Origin: Pelomonas baiyunensis
GTDB taxonomy: Bacteria > Pseudomonadota > Gammaproteobacteria > Burkholderiales > Burkholderiaceae_C
Length of the DNA: 64,000 bases
Reading direction: 5' to 3'
Assembly (NCBI RefSeq): GCF_043555935.1
Contig: NZ_JBIGIB010000003.1
Span: 124,001 to 188,000 of the forward strand
Shown here: positions 8,893-17,365 of the stretch, piece by piece
Numbering within the stretch: position 1 is the stretch's first letter
Layout: every line of letters begins with the position of its first letter
Notes under the pieces: model-generated
What the model was told of the DNA's origin: nothing
Seen by the model: the letters and a program-made list of their open reading frames with translations, nothing else
Database searches by the model: none
Made by a program: the position numbers and the translations under genes

Positions 8893-8954
8893 GCGGGTGT
8901 GCTCCAGCAGAGACAATCACGGACGCGATTATTTCCGCTCAAGGAGTTCGAGGC

Positions 8955-9902
8955 ATGACGTTCAAGGTGTTTGTGGATGGACAAGAGGGCACAACGGGTC
9001 TGCGGATTCACGAGTACCTCGCGGCCCGCACCGACATCGAGGTGCTGAAGATCGACGCCGACAAGCGCAAGGACCCCGCCGAGCGCGCCCGCCTGCTGAA
9101 CGCCGCTGACGTGGCCTTCCTGTGCCTGCCCGACGCCGCCTCGCGCGAGGCGGCGGCCATGATCACCAACCCCAACACCTGCCTGATCGACGCCAGCACC
9201 GCGCACCGCACCGTGCCGGGCTGGACCTTCGGCCTGCCCGAACTGGCCCAGGGCCAGCGCGACGCGATCCGCGCGGCCAAGCGCATCGCCAACCCCGGCT
9301 GCCATGCCAGCGCCTTCATCCTGGCGGTGCGCCCGCTGGTGGACGCCGGCCTGCTGCCGCCGAGTGCGGCCGTCAGCGCCACCTCCATCACCGGCTATTC
9401 GGGCGGCGGCAAAAGCATGATTGCCGAGTACGAGCAGCAGCCGCTGCCCGCCCACCTGCAGGCGCCGCGCCCCTACGGCCTGGGCCTGAAGCACAAGCAC
9501 CTGCCGGAAATGATGGCCCACACCGGCCTGGCCACGCCGCCGGTGTTCATGCCCATCGTCAGCAGCTTCTACAAGGGCCTGGCGGTGAGCGTGCCGCTGC
9601 ACCTGAGCCAGTTCACGCCCGGCACCACGCCCGAGGCCGTGCACGCCGCTATCGCCGCGCATTACGAAGGCGAGCGTTTCATCCGCGTGATGCCGCTGCG
9701 CGACGCGGCCACGCTGGAGGGCGGCTTCTTTGATGTGCAGGGCTGCAACGACACCAACCGCGTGGACGTGTTCGTGTTCGCGTCGGACACGCAGGTGCTG
9801 GTCATGGCCCGGCTGGACAACCTCGGCAAGGGCGCCAGCGGCGCGGCCGTGCAGAGCATGAACGTCCACCTGGGTGTGGAAGAGAGCCTGGGCCTGGTCT
9901 GA
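8955..9902 (+). CDS. argC: N-acetyl-gamma-glutamyl-phosphate reductase (short type)
   Basis: 315 aa, the short (type 2) ArgC. It reduces N-acetylglutamyl-5-phosphate to the semialdehyde with NADPH in arginine biosynthesis. Visible: VDGQEGTTGLRIHEYLA near the N-terminus, STAHRT, and the catalytic cysteine C116 in ANPGCHASAF. A strong AAGGAG lies 9 bases before ATG. No other arg gene is in the window. Confidence 0.96.
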   Translation: MTFKVFVDGQEGTTGLRIHEYLAARTDIEVLKIDADKRKDPAERARLLNAADVAFLCLPDAASREAAAMITNPNTCLIDASTAHRTVPGWTFGLPELAQGQRDAIRAAKRIANPGCHASAFILAVRPLVDAGLLPPSAAVSATSITGYSGGGKSMIAEYEQQPLPAHLQAPRPYGLGLKHKHLPEMMAHTGLATPPVFMPIVSSFYKGLAVSVPLHLSQFTPGTTPEAVHAAIAAHYEGERFIRVMPLRDAATLEGGFFDVQGCNDTNRVDVFVFASDTQVLVMARLDNLGKGASGAAVQSMNVHLGVEESLGLV

Positions 9903-9976
9903 CGCCGCCGCCCGGCGCTGCCGCGGCTGGCGATACTGCGCCCGCCGTCACAACAACAGCGCAGGGAGAGCGGACG

Positions 9977-12400
9977 ATGGGTGCAGCGGGGTCATCGCCA
10001 CGGGCGTGGCTGAACGGGGTGTGCCTGGCCAGTGCCAGCGACCGCCGGGGCCGGCCCCTGGGGGCCCCCGCGGACGACGGCCGGCAGCTGCTGGCCCAGC
10101 AGGCGCTGCGCTGGACCCACGTGGTGCGATCGCGCCAGCGCTGGGTGCACGACCCGGCCCTGCGTGAGCAACTGGAAGCCTCGGCCCGCGAGAGCCTGGC
10201 CGCGCTGGGCCTGGACGAAGCCCGGCTGGACGCCCTGGCGCGCGAGCCGCTGCTGGTGGTGCGCATGCCCTTTCGCCACGAGGCGCTGGGCTGGGAGGGG
10301 CGCGTGCTGCCCTGGGAGTACCTGCTGGCCGCCGCCACGCGCAGCCGCCGGCGCAGCCCCACGGGCCGCCCGCAGCCGCTGACGGTGATTCGCGAGCTGC
10401 AGGTGCAGCTGGAAGACCGGGGCCAATGGACGGTGCGCCCGCCGCCACGCGTGGCCCTGCCGCGCCCGCCGCGTGCGCTGTTCGTGGCCGCGCTGCCGCC
10501 GGAGCTGCGTGCCGCCTGGCCGGTGGACGCCGAGCTGGCCCAGTTCCGCCGCGCGCTGCCGGCCGATGTGGTGACCCTGCGCGTGTTGCAGCACCCCAGC
10601 CTGGACGAGTTGGCGCAGGCGCTGCGCGAGTTCCAGCCCACGCTGCTGCACATCGCCGGGGTGGATGCCCACCAAGGCCTGCGCGAGTTGCAGCGCCTGG
10701 GCGCCACGCCGGGCCGCGTGAGCGTGCGCGGCAGCGAGCCCGGCGCCGCTGCGCAGCCCTGGGCTCTGGACGCCCTGCTGGCCGACCGCCATGCCCGCGT
10801 GGACGGTCTGCTGCTGCGCGGGCCCGAGGGCGAGCCGCAGCTGGTGCCGGCCCAGGTGCTGGCCCGGGTTGCGGCGCAGGCGGCCCAGGGCGCCGAGGTG
10901 CCCATCTACCTGACCACCTTCAACGTGTGGAACAGCGCGGCGCGGCTGGCGCCGCTGATGGTGGGCGAGGGCGCCTCGCTGGCGGCGGTGGGCTTTCAGG
11001 ATGCGTTCGACGACGCGCTGGCCGAGTTCATGCTCGTGCAGCTGCTGCAGGGCTTGTTCGCCAACGGCTTTGACCTGCCGCGTGCGTTCGAGCGGGCCTG
11101 GCTCATCGTGCGCGAACTGCCCGGTGCGGTGGACGCCACGGGCGTGACGCTGTGGGCCGGCGCCCCGGTGCTCGCGCCACCCGCCGCCGAAAAGCGCCGC
11201 CCCCGCCGCGAGGCGGAGCCTGTGCCACGCGGCGCCCCGCCCGAACCCGTGCGCGCGCGGCCGCCGGTGCGCTGCCAGATCGAGCCGCTGGCGGAGTTGA
11301 ACTTCGCCGCCCTGCACAACGCGCAACCGCTGTTCCGGCACTTCGTGCTCAGCTGCGACGACCCCGCCCAGGCGGCGCCGGTGGACATCGAGGTGACGCT
11401 GGACACCGGCACCGAGCAGGTGCGCTTCGAGCGCCACCTCACGCTGCAATTGCAGCGCGAAAAACTGGCCGAGCGCATCCACCTGCCGCTGGCGGCCGAC
11501 ACCGTGCGCGGCCTGCGCGAAGCGGTGCTGGCCACGCTGCGGGTGCGCGTGGTGCAGGGCGCGCAGGTGCTGCACGACGACAGCCACCGCCTGCGCCTGC
11601 TGCCGGCCGACCAGTGGCGCGACAACGCGCACGACGGCCGCTGGCTGCCGTCCTTTGTGCTGCCGCGCGACCCGGCCGTGAGCCGCGTGGTGCAGCAGGC
11701 CCAGCGCTACAACCGCGTGCTGCGCGACGACCCCAGCGCCGGCTTCGAGGGCTACCAGGGCGTGCCGGCCACCGCGCTGGGCCGCAGCGGGCCGGCAGAC
11801 GACGCCCTGCTGCGCCGCGTGGACTGCCAGGTCGAAGCCCTGTGGGCCGCGCTGCTGCACGACCGCCAGCTGGGCTACATCAACCCGCCGCCGGCCTACA
11901 GCGCGGGGCGCGACTCGCAGCGCCTGCGCACGCCGTCCACCGTGGAGGCCGAAGGCGCGGGCACCTGCATCGACCTGGCGCTGCTGTTCGCCGCCTGCCT
12001 GGAGCTGGTGGACATCCACCCGGTGATCTTTCTGCTGGACGGCCACGCCCTGCCCGGCTGGTGGCGGCACGACAGCTTCCGCGACGAATACCTGGGCCTG
12101 CGCGAGATGAGCCAGGCGGGCCTGGCCGAAGCCGCGGCCGACAGCGGCGCCGACCCGGCGCGCGGCGTGTCGTGGCAGGCCGGCCGCGCCAGCTGGCCCG
12201 AGGTGGCCACCTGGATTCGCGAGCGCAAGCTGGTGCCGCTGGAGGCCGTGAAGCTCACGCAGCACGGCGGCTTCATCGAGGCGATCGAGGCGGGCATTGC
12301 AGCCCTCGGGGCGGGGGACCGTTTCGAGTCGCTGCTGGACATTCGGGCGGCCCGCCGCGCGCTGGTGACGCCGCTGCCTTGGGTGGGAGGAGCGCCATGA
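9977..12400 (+). CDS. CHAT-like domain and transglutaminase-like domain protein
   Basis: 807 aa, no signal peptide. Residues about 1-390 resemble a CHAT (caspase-like) module: LPWEYLL, a strand-helix series, LLHIAGVDAH near residue 227 where CHAT proteases place the catalytic His, and a C-terminal GASLAAVGFQDAFDDALAEF helix pattern. The expected catalytic Cys (usually in an LNAC-like strand) is replaced by YLTTFNVWNS near residue 315, so it is probably a pseudoprotease or a divergent enzyme. Residues about 430-540 look beta-rich. Residues about 550-800 hold a transglutaminase/BTLCP-like core: GTCIDLALLF with Cys near 664 and DGHALPGWW with His near 690. Start has AGGGAG upstream. It ends in an ATGA overlap with the hydrolase gene. 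Role unknown; an effector or conflict role is inference. Confidence 0.7.
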   Translation: MGAAGSSPRAWLNGVCLASASDRRGRPLGAPADDGRQLLAQQALRWTHVVRSRQRWVHDPALREQLEASARESLAALGLDEARLDALAREPLLVVRMPFRHEALGWEGRVLPWEYLLAAATRSRRRSPTGRPQPLTVIRELQVQLEDRGQWTVRPPPRVALPRPPRALFVAALPPELRAAWPVDAELAQFRRALPADVVTLRVLQHPSLDELAQALREFQPTLLHIAGVDAHQGLRELQRLGATPGRVSVRGSEPGAAAQPWALDALLADRHARVDGLLLRGPEGEPQLVPAQVLARVAAQAAQGAEVPIYLTTFNVWNSAARLAPLMVGEGASLAAVGFQDAFDDALAEFMLVQLLQGLFANGFDLPRAFERAWLIVRELPGAVDATGVTLWAGAPVLAPPAAEKRRPRREAEPVPRGAPPEPVRARPPVRCQIEPLAELNFAALHNAQPLFRHFVLSCDDPAQAAPVDIEVTLDTGTEQVRFERHLTLQLQREKLAERIHLPLAADTVRGLREAVLATLRVRVVQGAQVLHDDSHRLRLLPADQWRDNAHDGRWLPSFVLPRDPAVSRVVQQAQRYNRVLRDDPSAGFEGYQGVPATALGRSGPADDALLRRVDCQVEALWAALLHDRQLGYINPPPAYSAGRDSQRLRTPSTVEAEGAGTCIDLALLFAACLELVDIHPVIFLLDGHALPGWWRHDSFRDEYLGLREMSQAGLAEAAADSGADPARGVSWQAGRASWPEVATWIRERKLVPLEAVKLTQHGGFIEAIEAGIAALGAGDRFESLLDIRAARRALVTPLPWVGGAP

Positions 12401-13776
12401 GCGCGAGCACAGGTTCCAACGGGCCAGACGCCTTGTGGGCGGGGGTGGCCCAGGCGCTGGCCGCGCCACACGCCGCCACAGCAATTGCGCCGGACCGAAC
12501 CGGCCGCCGGGGGAGCGGGGCCGCTGCCGCGCCCGCCCAGGCCGCCGTGCGCCTGGTGCGCGAGGACGGCTTGCTGCGCTGGGTGTACGAGCCGGCCGAG
12601 GCCCGCGCGGTGCCGGCGCCCGGCCGGCGCAGCTGGCGGGTGGACGCCCTGCAGCCGCGCGAGACGGTGCAGCGCTTCACCTTCCCCGAACTGGGCGAAA
12701 ACGAGGTGACCGCCGCCCTGCAGCGGCTGGACCAGCGCCTGAACCCGGTGCTGGGCACGCTGGGGCGGCCGGCCGACGGCCTGCGCCGCTGGGACGGCCG
12801 CGCCTGGGTGCCGCTGCCGGCGGGGTGTCTGGCAGGGCTGAAGGGCCGGGCGCTGGTGCTGGTGCACGGCACCTTCAGCGCCAGCGCGATGTACGAGAAG
12901 GAATTCGCCGCCACGCCGGCCGGCCGGGCGCTGTGGGCGCGTTGGACGCAGGCGGGCGGCCCCTACGCCGCGCTGCTGGCGTTTGACCACCCGACGCTGG
13001 CGGTGTCGCCCTGGCTCAACGCGCTGGCGCTGCGGGATGCCCTGAGTGAGGCGCTGTCGGGCTCCACGGCCGAGCTGGACCTGCTGGGCCACAGCCGCGG
13101 CGGGCTGGTCATCGCGTGGCTGCTGCGCATGGCGCCGGCCCTGCGCGCGCGCCGGGCGGTGTTCGTGGGCTCGCCGCTGGCGGGCACCTCGCTCGCGGCT
13201 CCTGACAAGCTGCGCCAGGCGCTCAACACGCTGGCCAGCCTGGCGGACGCCGTCACAGCCACGGCCGCACGCACCGGCATGGCCGCGCCGCCCGGCGTGG
13301 GCGCGCTGGCGCTGGGCGTGGCGGGCCTGGCCTGCGCGCTGGGCCGGGTGCTGCAGCTGGGCGCCCGCACGCCGCTGGCCGACGCGGCGGTGGGCCTGGT
13401 GCCGGGCCTGCTGGCCCAGGGCCGGGTGGCCAACAACCTGGAGCTGGCCCAGCTGTGGCCGCTGGACACCCGGGCCGAGCTGCACGCGATTGGCGGCAGT
13501 TTCCGGCCGACGGAGGTGGACACGCCGTTGTGGCAACTCTGGAAGCGCGTGACCCATCTGAAAGACCAGGGCCTGTACTACGGCGCCGATCTCGTGTTCG
13601 ACCAGCCCAACGATCTGGTGGTGGACAGCGCCTCGATGAACGCCGCAGGTGAGCGCTGGCTCACGCCGCCGCACTGGCAGGATCTGGGGCCGAGCGCGAC
13701 GACGCACCACTGCAACTACTTTCAGGACGAGCGGGTGCTGGGCTGGCTGGGCGACCGGCTGTCAGCGCCGGACTGA
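12397..13776 (+). CDS. Alpha/beta hydrolase, lipase/esterase-like, coupled to CHAT-like gene
   Basis: 459 aa. The fold is shown by LVLVHGTFS (oxyanion region, about residue 150), the nucleophile elbow GHSRGG with Ser233, an acidic candidate in NDLVVDSASM and His in TTHHCNYF near the C-terminus. The 110-residue N-terminal region and a hydrophobic Ala/Leu/Gly-rich stretch (about 285-345) may contact membrane. There is no signal peptide. Its ATG overlaps the stop of the preceding gene (ATGA) with GGGAGGAG upstream, so the two are translationally coupled. Could be a lipase-like effector or a processing partner; substrate unknown. Confidence 0.8.
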   Translation: MSASTGSNGPDALWAGVAQALAAPHAATAIAPDRTGRRGSGAAAAPAQAAVRLVREDGLLRWVYEPAEARAVPAPGRRSWRVDALQPRETVQRFTFPELGENEVTAALQRLDQRLNPVLGTLGRPADGLRRWDGRAWVPLPAGCLAGLKGRALVLVHGTFSASAMYEKEFAATPAGRALWARWTQAGGPYAALLAFDHPTLAVSPWLNALALRDALSEALSGSTAELDLLGHSRGGLVIAWLLRMAPALRARRAVFVGSPLAGTSLAAPDKLRQALNTLASLADAVTATAARTGMAAPPGVGALALGVAGLACALGRVLQLGARTPLADAAVGLVPGLLAQGRVANNLELAQLWPLDTRAELHAIGGSFRPTEVDTPLWQLWKRVTHLKDQGLYYGADLVFDQPNDLVVDSASMNAAGERWLTPPHWQDLGPSATTHHCNYFQDERVLGWLGDRLSAPD

Positions 13777-13839
13777 ACCTCCTCCCCGGGGGCGTGCCCT
13801 GCCGGTGCCGGGCGCGCTGCCATGTTTCGGAGTTTTCCC

Positions 13840-14349
13840 ATGACCTGCCCACCCGACGTTGCGGTCATCGACCGCGCCACACCGCAGGATCTCGAGCGCA
13901 TCGAGAACCTCATGCAGTTCTATAACTACGAACTCAGCGCGTGGTACCCGATCGACTTCGGACCCCAGGGCCTGTACGAGCTGCGCTCGAAGGCGGCGTA
14001 CTGGGCGCGGCCGGGGGTGGTGCCCTACACCCTCCGGGTGGCCGGCGAGCTGGCGGGCTTTGCAGTGGTGGACGACGAGGTGCTGGACCCGGCGGCCCAG
14101 TTCAACCTGGGCTACTTCTTTGTGGCGCGCCGCTACCGCGGGCACGGCCTGGGCCGGCGCCTGGCGCAGGCCCTGATCGAGCGCCACCCGGGCCGGTGGG
14201 AGGTTTACCACCTGGAGCGCAACACGCCCGCCCAAGCGTTCTGGACACAGGCGTTGGCGCAGATCACCGGGGCGCCGGTGCTGCCGCGCCGCGAGGTGAT
14301 CGACGGCTGGCCCGCGCTGCTCTACGCCTTCGCGGCAGGCCCGGCCTGA
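13840..14349 (+). CDS. GNAT family N-acetyltransferase
   Basis: 169 aa. Acetyl-CoA binding motif A is clear as ARRYRGHGLGRRLAQALI, followed by the WEVYHLERNTPAQAFW motif B. Substrate unknown. The ATG at 13840 is preceded by CGGAG 7 bases upstream; the ATG at 13822 is less well placed. 63 bp after the hydrolase gene, so it may be the third gene of that transcript. Confidence 0.88.
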   Translation: MTCPPDVAVIDRATPQDLERIENLMQFYNYELSAWYPIDFGPQGLYELRSKAAYWARPGVVPYTLRVAGELAGFAVVDDEVLDPAAQFNLGYFFVARRYRGHGLGRRLAQALIERHPGRWEVYHLERNTPAQAFWTQALAQITGAPVLPRREVIDGWPALLYAFAAGPA

Positions 14350-14412
14350 GCGCCGCGCCGTCGGCCGCGCAGCCACCACGGCCCGCGTGCGGGTGATCGG
14401 CGGCCTTGGCGA

Positions 14413-16212
14413 TCAGCGCTGGGGCGCGCCGCGCCCGGCTTCCACCGCCTGCAGCAGGGGTTCGAGGGTGTCGGCGAGGTGGGCGGCGCGCAGGGCTTGG
14501 GCATAGGCCGCGGCGTCCTGGCGGTACAGACTGGCCAGCATCAGCACGGCCGCCCAGCCGCCTGGCTGAAGAAGGCTGAGGGAGCTGGACATCCAGTGCA
14601 TCCCGGCCCAGCGGCTGAAGTCTTGCGCGCTGGGGAGTTGCGCGGCCAGGCCCTGCCAGCGCAGGGCTGGGTCGAAGGCCCGAACCATGCTGTCACGCAG
14701 GGCCTGCTCGGCGAACTGCACATGGTCGGCCAGCTCGTCCGGCCACTGGACTTGAAGGTTCAGGTCGCCGCTGTCGATGCCCAGCAGCTCCAGCGGGCCG
14801 CGCAGCCAGCGATAGCTCGGCGGGCCGCTGTCCTGCCAGGTGCCCAGCGCGGCTGGGGCGCCCGGCAGGGTGGCAAGCCAATGGGCGGTCAGGGCGGGGG
14901 CCTGCCACAGCATCTCGACCTTCAGCTCCGCGCCCGGCAGGGACAGCGGCTTCACCTCGACGCAAAGGGTCTGCTCGACTTCGGTGGACTGGCGGCGCAG
15001 GCGCAGCATCAGCGGGCCCTGCTCGACGAGCTGGAAGCCGTGGGCCTGCGCCACGCCGAGCAGACGCGGCAATGCGGCTTCGGCCAGCGCCGGTGCACTC
15101 ACGGCCTCGTCCTCGTCGTACAGCTGGCTGGGCGCGGCCATCGGCCGCCAGGTGCCGGCCCAGCGGGACTGGGCCTGCAGCACTTGGGCGGCGCGCAGGG
15201 CGATCTCGGGGCGGGTGCCTGTGAGGGTCGCGACCCGGCGGGCAGCGTCGCTGAGGTCCCCGCCGTGCACCCAGTGTTGCAGGGCCAGCTGGGTGCGGTT
15301 CGTGCCCACGTGGGCCGGCAAAGCCTCCTGAGGGCCCTCGCAGCGCAGGATGCCGGGCAGGTCCCGGCAGGCCTCGAGCAGGGGTATGAACGCATCGACA
15401 AACCACGCCAGCAGCGCATCGGCCAGTGCGTCGATCTCGTGCTCGCTGCAGCGCACCGTGTACCAGGGGTCGGGCCGTTCCTGGGCCGCGGCGCCGAAGC
15501 GCGGCAGGCCGCCCAGCCGGTGGGTGTGGCAGGGCAGCGTCCGGCCCGGCCGGATCGCCCGCACCAGGGCATGCGGGAGCAGGGGCTCGAGCTCGACCGA
15601 CGGCTGGATCTTGGGCCCGTCCCAGGCGACCAGGGTCAGCGACTGGATGCCCATGGGCACGGTGCGCGCGAAGCGCAGGCGGCTCATGCGATGGAAGGCC
15701 CGGAAGCCATGCGCCTCCAATTCCGGTGCCATGCGCTTCAACAGCCGTTGCAGGGCCCAGGGTCCGCTGCCGGGCTCCAGCCGCGGGGCGGCAGGTGCGG
15801 CAGGTGCAGGTGCGGTGGGTGCAGCGGCCGGCGCCGCGGCGGCGGGCTTCAGCGCAAAGCGCCCACGCGGCGTCAGCGCCCAGCCCCCGGGCAGATAGCA
15901 ACGCCCGGCCTGCTCGTCGAACAGACACAGGCCCAGCGGCAGGGCCAGGCTGACGGCGGCCGGCAGCAGGCGGTCGAGACCGGCGTGGGTCAGGCCGACG
16001 CTGAGCACGGCCGAGCCGCCCGTGTCGCCATCGGGCGCGCCTTCCAGCCAGCCGGCGTGGTCCGCCGGGAAGCGGGCCTGCATCGCGTTGGCCCAGCGCA
16101 GCAGGCGCTCGTTGCGGCCTGCCGGGGTCGCGCTGAGCCGTTCGTGAAGCGAGGCGGCTTCGGCCAGCGTGGCGGGGCCGGGATGCTCGAACAGGTGGAT
16201 GACGTAGCTCAT
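14413..16212 (-). CDS. Large uncharacterised protein with two DUF4304-like repeats
   Basis: 599 aa, cytoplasmic by composition; not confidently recognised. The N-terminal 110 residues (MSYVIHLFEHPGPATLAEA...) resemble a module found at the start of many uncharacterised Burkholderiales proteins: small residues, then LHERLSATP and LGLCLFDEQAG. An Ala/Pro linker follows (about 122-145). Two segments (about 150-250 and 390-500) each have the pattern helix, GF, basic strand, then strand, reminiscent of DUF4304 (weak). Convergent with the 13840 gene. Function not inferred. Confidence 0.7.
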   Translation of the reverse strand: MSYVIHLFEHPGPATLAEAASLHERLSATPAGRNERLLRWANAMQARFPADHAGWLEGAPDGDTGGSAVLSVGLTHAGLDRLLPAAVSLALPLGLCLFDEQAGRCYLPGGWALTPRGRFALKPAAAAPAAAPTAPAPAAPAAPRLEPGSGPWALQRLLKRMAPELEAHGFRAFHRMSRLRFARTVPMGIQSLTLVAWDGPKIQPSVELEPLLPHALVRAIRPGRTLPCHTHRLGGLPRFGAAAQERPDPWYTVRCSEHEIDALADALLAWFVDAFIPLLEACRDLPGILRCEGPQEALPAHVGTNRTQLALQHWVHGGDLSDAARRVATLTGTRPEIALRAAQVLQAQSRWAGTWRPMAAPSQLYDEDEAVSAPALAEAALPRLLGVAQAHGFQLVEQGPLMLRLRRQSTEVEQTLCVEVKPLSLPGAELKVEMLWQAPALTAHWLATLPGAPAALGTWQDSGPPSYRWLRGPLELLGIDSGDLNLQVQWPDELADHVQFAEQALRDSMVRAFDPALRWQGLAAQLPSAQDFSRWAGMHWMSSSLSLLQPGGWAAVLMLASLYRQDAAAYAQALRAAHLADTLEPLLQAVEAGRGAPQR

Positions 16213-16288
16213 GGTGCGGGTGGGTGAGTTCAGCCCATTGTGTTGGCTGCGCCCAAGCGGCAGCCGGTTCGCGAGGGCGGTGTGCGCC

Positions 16289-17365
16289 TCACTGCGCCAC
16301 CAGCTCCACGCGCCGGTTGCGGGCGCGGCCGGCGTCGTCGACGTTGCCAGCCACCGGGGCCAGCGAGGCCAGGCCGCGGGCCGTCAGCCGTTTGGGCTCG
16401 ACCTTGTAGGGCGCGGCGGTCAGCGCCGCCACCACGGCCTGGGCGCGGGCGAGGCTGAGCTTCTCATTAGCCTCGAAGCTACCGACGTTGTCGGTGTGGC
16501 CCACGATCCAGGCTTTCAGCGCAGGTTGCTGCTTCAGCAGCTCGGCCATGGCGTCGAGCTGGGCGCTGGACTCGGGCTTGAGCTCGGTCTTGCCGGTGTC
16601 GAAGAACAGCCCGGTCAGCGTGACCCGGCCGTCGGCCGCGAGGCCGGCCTGCAGCGCGGCAGGGTCCACGGTGACCTGGCCGGTGGCCATGGCCTTGGGT
16701 TCGATGACCTGCAGGTAGGTGGTGACGAGGCCGGTGGACGCGTTGGCAGCCACGGAGGTGTAGAGCAGCACGGTGGCTTCGTGCCCAGCCTTGCCGAGCG
16801 TGCCCACCAGCATGCGGCCCTGGTCGTAGCTCAACGCCGAGGTGAGGCTGTAGCGGCTGCCGGTGGGGGTGTCGACGTCGCCCTTGGCCCAGGTGAAGCC
16901 TTTGGTGGGGTCGAGCTGGCGCGACCACGCGAAGTACAGGTCGCTGCAGTCGCGCTCGCACACGAAGCGCGGCTTGAAGCCGGCGGCGTTCAGCGCCTGC
17001 TGGTAGTTGCGCCACACCTCCAGCGGCGCCTTGCCGCGCGGCGCGATGTACAGCAGCCGGGTGACCTTGCCTTCCAGTTCCACGAGGTCCTTGAACTTGT
17101 ACTTGTCGGCCTTTTGGAACTCGGGTGCGGCGGGCACGGCGGCGGCGTCCCATTCGATGACGCGCTGCCCGGCCAGCCAGGAGCCAGCGAAGCGCTTGAT
17201 GAGCGGGTGGTCGGCCCCGCCGGGGGCGTCAGGGGCGAAGCCATCGGCGGCGTGGGCGGGCAGGGCGCTGGCGAGCAGGGTGGCCGTCAGCAGCGCAGCG
17301 GTAAGCGGGGTGTAAAGCGGGGACCAAAGCGGGTTGCGGTGACGCATGGCGGTCCTCGGGTTCAT
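16289..17365 (-). CDS. OmpA family protein with DUF4892-like N-terminal domain (paralogue 2)
   Basis: 358 aa with a signal peptide ending ALPAHAA, so periplasmic or outer-membrane associated. The N-terminal domain has GKVTRLLYIAPRGKAPLEVWRN and CERDCSDLYFAW; the C-terminal OmpA domain shows LFFDTGKTELKPES, VGHTDNVGSFEANEKLSLARAQAV and RNRRVELV, the peptidoglycan-binding pattern. About half of its residues match the upstream paralogue. Its ATG at 17365 overlaps the stop of that paralogue (ATGA). It probably anchors a complex to peptidoglycan (inference). Confidence 0.88.
   Translation of the reverse strand: MNPRTAMRHRNPLWSPLYTPLTAALLTATLLASALPAHAADGFAPDAPGGADHPLIKRFAGSWLAGQRVIEWDAAAVPAAPEFQKADKYKFKDLVELEGKVTRLLYIAPRGKAPLEVWRNYQQALNAAGFKPRFVCERDCSDLYFAWSRQLDPTKGFTWAKGDVDTPTGSRYSLTSALSYDQGRMLVGTLGKAGHEATVLLYTSVAANASTGLVTTYLQVIEPKAMATGQVTVDPAALQAGLAADGRVTLTGLFFDTGKTELKPESSAQLDAMAELLKQQPALKAWIVGHTDNVGSFEANEKLSLARAQAVVAALTAAPYKVEPKRLTARGLASLAPVAGNVDDAGRARNRRVELVAQ

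Noticed and set aside
9992..12484. 830-codon minus-strand open frame
   Set aside because: Antisense to the CHAT-like gene, whose motifs, ribosome site and ATGA coupling support the plus strand.
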